Shown here in pieces: positions 58,367-64,000 of a stretch of 64,000 nucleotides of DNA. The DNA is from Bacteroides cellulosilyticus (GTDB taxonomy: Bacteria > Bacteroidota > Bacteroidia > Bacteroidales > Bacteroidaceae). The notes under the pieces were generated by a model, which did no database searches, was not told the origin of the DNA, and saw nothing but the letters and a program-made list of their open reading frames with translations. Each line of letters starts with the position of its first letter. The stretch's first letter is position 1. The DNA is taken from NCBI RefSeq assembly GCF_020091405.1, contig NZ_CP081903.1, positions 3,534,501 through 3,598,500 of the forward strand, given 5' to 3'. A program made the position numbers and the translations under genes.

Positions 58367-58585
58367 ATGACTATTGAAGAAAAAATTGCAGTTCTAGAAG
58401 ATATGCTGGAACTAGAGAATGGTACATTGACTGTGGAGACGAAACTTTCTACGGTAGATGAATTTGATTCTATGGCGAAACTTTCGCTTATTGTTATTTC
58501 TGATGAAGAATTCGGAAAGAAATTAACAGGTGAACAGCTTCGTGAGTTCAAAACCATAGGTGATATTCTTACATTTTGGGAATAA
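58367..58585 (+). CDS. Acyl carrier protein 2
   Basis: The 72-aa acidic carrier has its phosphopantetheine Ser35 in EFDSMAKL. It is unlike carrier protein 1 outside the site, so the two probably hold different substrates (for example an acyl chain here and an amino acid on the first). Its stop overlaps the start of the MBL gene (TAATG). Confidence 0.88.
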   Translation: MTIEEKIAVLEDMLELENGTLTVETKLSTVDEFDSMAKLSLIVISDEEFGKKLTGEQLREFKTIGDILTFWE

Positions 58586-59184
58586 TGCTCAAGGTTAAAA
58601 AAATCATTAACGATGCCCCTTCTTCAAATATGTATGTACTATTTGAGGAGGGGCAGAATAATGCTTTTCTTATAGATGTGAGTGATGTAAAAGTGTTGTT
58701 TAATGAATTGCCGAAAGATTTGAATATTCGAGGGATTTTTCTTACACATACACACTTCGACCACATTGCAGGCATAAATGAGCTTGTTTCACGATTTCCT
58801 AGTTGTAGTATTTATACATCAAAATATGGAGAAGAAGCATTGTATGACGATAGGAAAAATTTTTCGTTTTATTATGAACATTCTACCATATATGAAGGTC
58901 AGAATGTGATACTCCTTTCAAGTGGTGATGAAGTTCAATTATTTAATAATGTAATGTTATACGTAATTGAGACACCTGGTCATTGTCCAAGTTGTTTGAC
59001 TTATTATACGGATAACTATATTTTCACAGGAGATAGTTATATTCCTAATGTTAAAGTTGTAACTAAATTACCGTATGGTGATAAAATAAAAGCAGAGACT
59101 TCTATTGAACATATTCTTTGTTTGGCTGAAAGCAGAATTGTTTATGCAGGACATGATGTGGATAAGTGGAAAAGTATTTTGTAG
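58585..59184 (+). CDS. Metallo-beta-lactamase-fold hydrolase
   Basis: The 199-aa MBL-fold enzyme has the full metal set: His55, His57, Asp59 and His60 in THTHFDH, His in ETPGHCP, Asp in TGDSY and His in AGHDVD. Glyoxalase-II-like members cleave thioesters, so it may release the product from a carrier or edit misloaded carriers. The ATG at 58585 overlaps the carrier-protein stop. It closes the coupled block. Confidence 0.88.
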   Translation: MLKVKKIINDAPSSNMYVLFEEGQNNAFLIDVSDVKVLFNELPKDLNIRGIFLTHTHFDHIAGINELVSRFPSCSIYTSKYGEEALYDDRKNFSFYYEHSTIYEGQNVILLSSGDEVQLFNNVMLYVIETPGHCPSCLTYYTDNYIFTGDSYIPNVKVVTKLPYGDKIKAETSIEHILCLAESRIVYAGHDVDKWKSIL

Positions 59185-59206
59185 ATTATTATCATAAAAA
59201 TAAGAT

Positions 59207-59296
59207 ATGAATCAGCAAATGCCTTTTGGCTCAAACAATGCAATAAAGCGGAAATATTTCTCCTGCGGACTTACATATTTGATTCATTTAAAATAA
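59207..59296 (+). CDS. Possible 29-codon ORF before the WcfR-like gene
   Basis: An ATG at 59207 opens a 29-codon frame that contains the same ACTTACATATTTG stretch as the small frame at 43225. It stops 16 bp before the aminotransferase. It could be a leader peptide or a chance frame. Confidence 0.2.
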   Translation: MNQQMPFGSNNAIKRKYFSCGLTYLIHLK

Positions 59297-59312
59297 TTCA
59301 ATATAGTAGATC

Positions 59313-60533
59313 ATGAAAATTCCATTTTCGCCCCCTTATATTGACGAGGCGGTCATCAACGAAGTCGTTGATTCGTTACGTTCCGGCTGGATAACTTCCG
59401 GTCCTAAAGTAAAAGCATTGGAAGAAGAAATAAAAGTATTCTCTAATGCAAAAGAAGTGCTTTGTGTAAACTCATGGACTTCGGGAGCTATTATGATGCT
59501 TCGTTGGTTGGGAGTAACTGCTGAAGATGAAGTAATTGTGCCGGCGTATACATATAGTGCTACGGCATTAGCAGTCCTTCATGCGGGTGCAAAGCCTGCT
59601 ATGGTAGATTCCGGAGAGGATTTCAATATCTCTGTGGATGCTATTCGAAAAGCAATTACGCCAAGGACCAAGGCTATTATTCCGGTAGATATTGCAGGCT
59701 TCCCTTGTGATTACGACCGTATCATGAGACTCGTTAATGAACCGGAAATACGCAATCTGTTTCAGGCGACGTCATTGGTACAGGAAAAATTAGGACGTAT
59801 TCTTGTAATGAATGATGCGGCCCATTCTTTGGGAGCTTATTACAGCAAGAATCAGCGTACAGGATGCGAAACGGATATTGCTATCTTCTCTCTTCACGCC
59901 GTAAAGAATGTGACGACGGCCGAAGGAGGAGCCATCTGCCTGAATTTGCCCGAACCGTTTGATAATGCGGAACTCTACAAAGAATTGCGTATGATGAGTT
60001 TGAATTGTCAAACTAAAGATGCTTTTTCCAAATCCAAAGCCGGTGGTTGGCGTTATGACATAGTCGGTCTGGGAATGAAAATAAATATGGCTGATGTAAA
60101 TGCAGCTATCGGTTTGGCTCAGATACGGGAATATCCTGAACTACTGAAAGAACGTAAAAGAGTATTCAATACCTATTCTAAAGCATTTGCTGATTGTGAC
60201 TGGGCTATTTTGCCACCTTCTGAAGATGGAGAAAAAGAAAGCTCATATCATATCTATGCATTGCGTATCAAAGATTTCACAGAGGAACAGCGTGATCGTA
60301 TGATTGATGAAATCGCGAAAAGTGAGGTTGCCGTGAACGTCCATTTTATCCCGATGCCGATGCTTTCCTTCTTCAGCTCATTGGGATATGATATAAAGAA
60401 CTATCCACAAGCTTATGAGAATTTTAAAGGTGAAATCTCCTTGCCCATTTATCCACAGTTGGATGAAGAAAAGCTGGACTTTATAATCAAAGCTGTAAAA
60501 GATGCATACCTTAAAGTGACTGTTGATAGGTGA
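59313..60533 (+). CDS. DegT/DnrJ aminotransferase, WcfR-like (AATGal synthesis)
   Basis: The 406-aa PLP enzyme has its Schiff-base Lys198 in FSLHAVKNVTTAEGGA and DAAHSLG for the cofactor. With the initiating transferase directly after it (4-bp overlap), it matches the WcfR-WcfS pair of Bacteroides fragilis PSA. There WcfR aminates a 4-keto sugar to give UDP-AATGal (2-acetamido-4-amino-2,4,6-trideoxygalactose). The 4,6-dehydratase that feeds it is not in the window. Its composition is nearer the chromosome norm than the block before it. Confidence 0.88.
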   Translation: MKIPFSPPYIDEAVINEVVDSLRSGWITSGPKVKALEEEIKVFSNAKEVLCVNSWTSGAIMMLRWLGVTAEDEVIVPAYTYSATALAVLHAGAKPAMVDSGEDFNISVDAIRKAITPRTKAIIPVDIAGFPCDYDRIMRLVNEPEIRNLFQATSLVQEKLGRILVMNDAAHSLGAYYSKNQRTGCETDIAIFSLHAVKNVTTAEGGAICLNLPEPFDNAELYKELRMMSLNCQTKDAFSKSKAGGWRYDIVGLGMKINMADVNAAIGLAQIREYPELLKERKRVFNTYSKAFADCDWAILPPSEDGEKESSYHIYALRIKDFTEEQRDRMIDEIAKSEVAVNVHFIPMPMLSFFSSLGYDIKNYPQAYENFKGEISLPIYPQLDEEKLDFIIKAVKDAYLKVTVDR

Positions 60534-61120
60534 TGATTCGTTTTTTTGATATTTTATTTTCCTTTCTGGGTATTCTATTCTTATCTCCTGTTTTCCTTTT
60601 CCTGTATATTGCTATCCGTCTGGAAAGTAAAGGTGGTGGTTTCTATAAACAGCTACGTGTGGGACGTGGAGGGACGGATTTTTATGTCTATAAGTTCCGC
60701 TCAATGCGTATAGGAGCTGATAAGCAAGGTTTGATAACTGTAGGCGGACGAGATCCCCGGATTACCCGTATCGGGTATTTTATCCGCAAATATAAATTAG
60801 ATGAACTACCTCAGTTATTCAATGTATTGAAGGGTGATATGAGTCTGGTAGGGCCGCGTCCGGAGGTTCGTAAATATGTGGAACTCTACACTGAGGAACA
60901 GCGGAGAGTGTTGTCTGTTCGCCCGGGAATTACGGATTATGCATCTATAGAATATGTAGATGAAAATACGATTTTGGGACAGGCTGAGGATGCGGACAAA
61001 GCGTATGTAGAGCTGATACTTCCGGATAAGATACGCTACAATATGAAATATATTGGGCATCAGTCTGTAATGGAATATTTCAAGATTATATTTTTGACTA
61101 TATGGAGCATTGTTCGTTGA
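60530..61120 (+). CDS. Initiating sugar-phosphate transferase, WcfS/PglC-like
   Basis: The 196-aa monotopic phosphoglycosyl transferase moves a sugar-phosphate to undecaprenyl phosphate, starting repeat-unit synthesis. It has an N-terminal membrane helix, the FRSMRIGADK and LDELPQLFNVLKGDMSLVGPRPE signature and VRPGITDYASIEY. Following the WcfR-like gene with a 4-bp overlap, it most likely uses UDP-AATGal. It ends the operon; a bidirectional terminator follows. Confidence 0.92.
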   Translation: MMIRFFDILFSFLGILFLSPVFLFLYIAIRLESKGGGFYKQLRVGRGGTDFYVYKFRSMRIGADKQGLITVGGRDPRITRIGYFIRKYKLDELPQLFNVLKGDMSLVGPRPEVRKYVELYTEEQRRVLSVRPGITDYASIEYVDENTILGQAEDADKAYVELILPDKIRYNMKYIGHQSVMEYFKIIFLTIWSIVR

Positions 61121-61200
61121 TGAGACGTACCATTGAGATAATGAAATGGCTATTTGTTCCACATTATGTTTGGAAGAAGTAGTATTGAATTGAATGGTGT

Positions 61201-61244
61201 AATAAAAAAGGTCGAAACCGATAAAGATTTCGACCTTTTTTATT
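61201..61244. terminator. Bidirectional terminator at the capsule operon end
   Basis: A perfect 17-bp inverted repeat (61201-61217 and 61228-61244) with a 10-nt loop and A/T-rich outer arms. It serves the capsule operon and the convergent ATPase gene, whose stop at 61243 it overlaps. Confidence 0.9.
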
Positions 61245-62562
61245 ACATATCCTCCAACGTCAAGCATTTTCCCTCAATCTCATATTTGAAAAGTACTTTT
61301 TTATGAATCGCTTCTATCTTGCTTTGGAACAACTCAGGTTTGAAATTCTTTCGCAATCGTTTAACTTCTGCAATAAGTGCTTTTTTCTCAAATAAATAAA
61401 TCCCCACTATATCTATCTCATTAGCATTACCTTTAGTTTCCCACCAAGAGCCGATATTCAGAAATTCCCCGCTCTCTATCATTTTCTGGCGAAAATAGTC
61501 CTCTAACATGAAACCTGAATAAGTAGGATAGTCTCTTTTAATAATACTACTTAATCCACTGAAATTCCGTATCTCCAGCAATGATTGATATTTATCGAAA
61601 TACCGGAACCAGAAACGTAAAAATGGATCGGATATTTCATACCTTACGGTTTGCGTCCCTTCTTTCGAGAATATAGGGCGCTTTTTGGAAACTATGCTAT
61701 AATCTTCTTCCAGGCGTTTCAGATATCCGCCTAGGCTGATCCCTAACTTCGCTTCCATTTCAGTAATCGTATTTCTTCCCTCGGCAATAGCTCCTATAAT
61801 AGAGAAATAATTGCCGTATTTCTTTCCGAATTCTTGTATTAATAAAGTGTTTCCTTCATCTATAAAGGGAGAGTCGGGCTGTACCATGAAGTCAACCATG
61901 CTTTCCATTTCAGTTGTTCCGGCATCCATTAATAATTCTATATATTTAGGGACGCCTCCGGTAAATGTGTAGAGTGCCAGTAAGTCATCAGGCGTGTAGT
62001 CAGGTTTGTAATCATGTAGTATTTGTTTGATAACATCAGTGGTAAAGGGATACAATTTCAAAACTCTGTCACTCCTTCCATATAATGGTTCTTTGGCATT
62101 CTTGAATATCTGCTCCATTAATGTGTATACAGAGCCACTGACGATGAGGTTGACATTTGTTCGGGTACGGAAACGGTCCCAAATGTCCTGCATGCCACTG
62201 TAAACGGAGGGATTGATATTATAGAATTCCTGAAACTCATCGATAACTAAATTGAATTTATTCCGGATGCCCTGTTCCATAACAAACTCAAAGAGTTCAG
62301 TGAAGTTGTATATCTTTCCGGGAATAGTTATATTTAAAACTAGGGCAACGGTTTCTGCAAACTTAGAGCACAAATCGGCCTCATTGCTTCGTTTGACGAA
62401 CCAATAAAGAGTAGGAGTGTTTTCGCAACTCTTAAATATCAGGCTTGTTTTGCCTATGCGTCGACGCCCTGTCAAAACTGTTAGCTTTGAATGTTCTGAA
62501 AAAGCTAACTCACGCACTTTTTGCAGTTCGTCCAATTCTTTCTCGCGGTTGTAGAATTTCAT
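61243..62562 (-). CDS. AAA ATPase with DUF234-like C-terminus
   Basis: The 439-aa protein has FYNREKELDEL at the N-terminus, Walker A TGRRRIGKTSL, Walker B VIDEFQEF and a C-terminal DUF234/nuclease-like domain with DPFLRFWFRYFDKY and NEIDIVG (an ExD...AEV-like restriction-fold pattern: NEIDIV...ALIAEVKR). It belongs to the archaeal-type ATPase family (ATPase_2/DUF234), distinct from the one at 356-1621. Function is unknown; these occur as solitary genes. A palindromic operator candidate lies 40 bp upstream (62601-62613). Confidence 0.85.
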   Translation of the reverse strand: MKFYNREKELDELQKVRELAFSEHSKLTVLTGRRRIGKTSLIFKSCENTPTLYWFVKRSNEADLCSKFAETVALVLNITIPGKIYNFTELFEFVMEQGIRNKFNLVIDEFQEFYNINPSVYSGMQDIWDRFRTRTNVNLIVSGSVYTLMEQIFKNAKEPLYGRSDRVLKLYPFTTDVIKQILHDYKPDYTPDDLLALYTFTGGVPKYIELLMDAGTTEMESMVDFMVQPDSPFIDEGNTLLIQEFGKKYGNYFSIIGAIAEGRNTITEMEAKLGISLGGYLKRLEEDYSIVSKKRPIFSKEGTQTVRYEISDPFLRFWFRYFDKYQSLLEIRNFSGLSSIIKRDYPTYSGFMLEDYFRQKMIESGEFLNIGSWWETKGNANEIDIVGIYLFEKKALIAEVKRLRKNFKPELFQSKIEAIHKKVLFKYEIEGKCLTLEDM

Positions 62563-62600
62563 AATGAGTTTCCTATTGTAACGATGGTTAATTTCACGGT

Positions 62601-62613
62601 GGTTAAATTAACC
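62601..62613. promoter_or_regulatory. Palindrome GGTTAAATTAACC upstream of the ATPase gene
   Basis: A 13-bp perfect palindrome sits 39 bp upstream of the ATPase ATG, with further GGTTAATTT and ACGGT/ACCGT repeats around it. It is an operator candidate, possibly for autoregulation or the upstream MFS gene. Confidence 0.4.
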
Positions 62614-62678
62614 GTGGTTACAAAAATAGGAGATTTTATGGAAACATACAAGATTACACCTCTGTTTCTGATATTTTT

Positions 62679-64000
62679 TTATTCTTTCAACACCGATGCT
62701 TGTGACAACCTCAAACTACTCACCACCGCCGCAATCAGTGCAAATACACTCCCTGTTATCAAGCATACTTCCGTACTTTTGCTTCCTACCACCCAACTGA
62801 ATAGAAGTGCTACAAGCGTAGTTCCGAATGTCTGCCCCATGAGCCGTGCCATTCCCATCATTCCACTGGCTCCACCGGAACGCTGTTTGGGTGCGGAAGC
62901 AATCATTGTACTGTTATTCGGTGTCTGAAAGAGTCCGAATCCGACTCCACAAAGAGCTAACCGTAAACAGATACTGACAATCGATGATTCTGCGTCCAAC
63001 ATCGAAAGCGAGTAAAGACCTATACAGAATATTCCCATCCCGATACTTCCCAATATTCCCGGGTGAATACGTTCTACCAAGTAGCCGGCGGCCGGTGCAG
63101 CAAACAGTGTGGCGAGAGGCCAAGGAGTCAGTAGGAGTCCCGTCATGACTTCGCTATGTCCCAATGTGTTTTGCAGAAAGAAGGGCAGCGAAATCATAGC
63201 CAGCATCTGCGCGGTGAATGAACAGATGGAAGTCAGAATCGAGAGCCTGAAAATGGGGATTCTCAGTAAGTCTAACGGCAACAGGGGGGACTCTTGCCCC
63301 AACTGCCGACGTACATAATATGTTCCTACGACAATCAATATCACTGACTGGATTATCAGATAATCATAGCGTTCATGATGCGCAAAACCATCCAATGTAT
63401 AAATCAATAATCCGAAGGTAATAGCATTAGCCACCGCACTGATAACGTCAAACTTACGTTTCGATAGTTCCTTTTGCTCAGGAAGATACTTGATTCCCAA
63501 TATCAGGGCAATGATCCCCAATGGCAGATTTATCGCAAATAACCAGTGCCAGGAAGCTATTGACAAAATACCACTGGCAACAGAAGGACCTGCCGCCGCT
63601 GATATGGCAATTACCATTGCATTAATCCCCATTCCACGTCCTATCTGTTTTTTCGGATAGATAAGACGAAGCTGGGCTGTATTTACACTGGTGATAGCTG
63701 ATGCACTGAATCCCTGGAAAATACGGGCGGTTGTCAGAGTCCAGAAGGAATCGGATAAGGCACATATAAGTGATGTCACACAAAATAAAGCAATGCCGGA
63801 GAGGAATACCTTACGATATCCGAAGATTTCGCCCAATGCAGAAAAAGAAAGTAATGACACTACAATAGCCAATTGATAACCATTGACAATCCAGGTAATC
63901 ACAGAGTCCGAAGTTCCAAAATCATGTGCGAGGGTAGGGAGGATTACAGTACTGATGTTGATATCGAGCACTGACATGCAGAGAGCGAATCCAATGGCCA
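62679..64000 (-). CDS. MFS drug-efflux transporter, DHA2 (EmrB/QacA) type, N-terminus outside window
   Basis: The frame runs open to the window edge on the minus strand; at least 440 residues are visible. About 13 hydrophobic segments are seen with the DHA2 motifs MSVLDINISTVILPTLA (start of helix 1 region), GYQLAIVVSLLSFSALGEIFGYR and LGxPLGIIALI-like ANDLPLGI (here INLPLGIIAL). The upstream codons continue in frame, so the true start lies outside. Members of this family export drugs or bile-type compounds by proton antiport. Confidence 0.9.
   Translation of the reverse strand, partial: AIGFALCMSVLDINISTVILPTLAHDFGTSDSVITWIVNGYQLAIVVSLLSFSALGEIFGYRKVFLSGIALFCVTSLICALSDSFWTLTTARIFQGFSASAITSVNTAQLRLIYPKKQIGRGMGINAMVIAISAAAGPSVASGILSIASWHWLFAINLPLGIIALILGIKYLPEQKELSKRKFDVISAVANAITFGLLIYTLDGFAHHERYDYLIIQSVILIVVGTYYVRRQLGQESPLLPLDLLRIPIFRLSILTSICSFTAQMLAMISLPFFLQNTLGHSEVMTGLLLTPWPLATLFAAPAAGYLVERIHPGILGSIGMGIFCIGLYSLSMLDAESSIVSICLRLALCGVGFGLFQTPNNSTMIASAPKQRSGGASGMMGMARLMGQTFGTTLVALLFSWVVGSKSTEVCLITGSVFALIAAVVSSLRLSQASVLKE

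Overview
The window looks like a chromosomal segment of a gut Bacteroides. The evidence is the promoter type (TTTG, about 20 nt, TAnnTTTG, seen many times), SusC/SusD pairs, an HU-type DNA-binding protein with a winged-helix tail, a type III glutamine synthetase, DUF5686 and GH97 proteins, and a capsule locus opening with UpxY/UpxZ-type regulators. I cannot resolve the species. No rRNA, tRNA, CRISPR array or intact insertion sequence was recognised.

Layout. 1-9.8 kb, mostly minus strand: a partial membrane protein, an AAA/DUF4143-type ATPase, a 5'-truncated nucleotidyltransferase remnant, a WG-repeat protein, a tandemly duplicated 175-aa secreted protein with remnants of its neighbour, a lipoprotein with a degenerate metallopeptidase-like motif, a Wzy_C/TPR membrane protein and a transglutaminase-like lipoprotein. 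10-25.4 kb is housekeeping with accessory inserts: HU-like protein, a GH123-like gene broken by an internal deletion, ftsK, a LolA-like carrier, trxB, a GH20 hexosaminidase, a Crp/Fnr regulator, a MITE-like palindromic element, type III glutamine synthetase and a DUF5686 protein. The glutamine synthetase/DUF5686 interval holds two unusual repeat arrays. 25.6-35.6 kb is a polysaccharide utilisation locus: SusC, SusD, a two-domain glycan-binding lipoprotein, a GH16 with BACON-like domains and a GH3. The set suggests beta-1,3- or mixed-linkage glucan. Helically phased GACGTATT repeats precede it, and no regulator gene adjoins it. 35.7-41 kb: a lipoprotein of unknown role, enolase, a fluoride channel and a GH97 alpha-glucosidase.

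41.8-61.1 kb is a capsular polysaccharide operon. After a consensus promoter and a structured leader come upxY and upxZ, a flippase, a polymerase, UDP-glucose dehydrogenase, two GT4 glycosyltransferases, and a set for a dTDP-3-amino-3,6-dideoxyhexose (two FdtA-like ketoisomerases, an FdtC-like acetyltransferase, an FdtB-like aminotransferase). Next is a translationally coupled block with KAS III, a DltA-like adenylation enzyme, two GNATs, two carrier proteins, two SDRs and a metallo-beta-lactamase-fold hydrolase. The operon ends with a WcfR-like aminotransferase and a WcfS-like initiating sugar-phosphate transferase. I read the KAS III-to-MBL block as a small assembly line that makes an acyl or aminoacyl decoration for an amino sugar of the repeat unit. 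It is the best candidate here for an undescribed system. Both the ketoisomerase and SDR pairs contain one copy with an apparently lost catalytic residue.

61.2-64 kb: a bidirectional terminator, a second AAA ATPase of another family and a partial drug-efflux MFS transporter.
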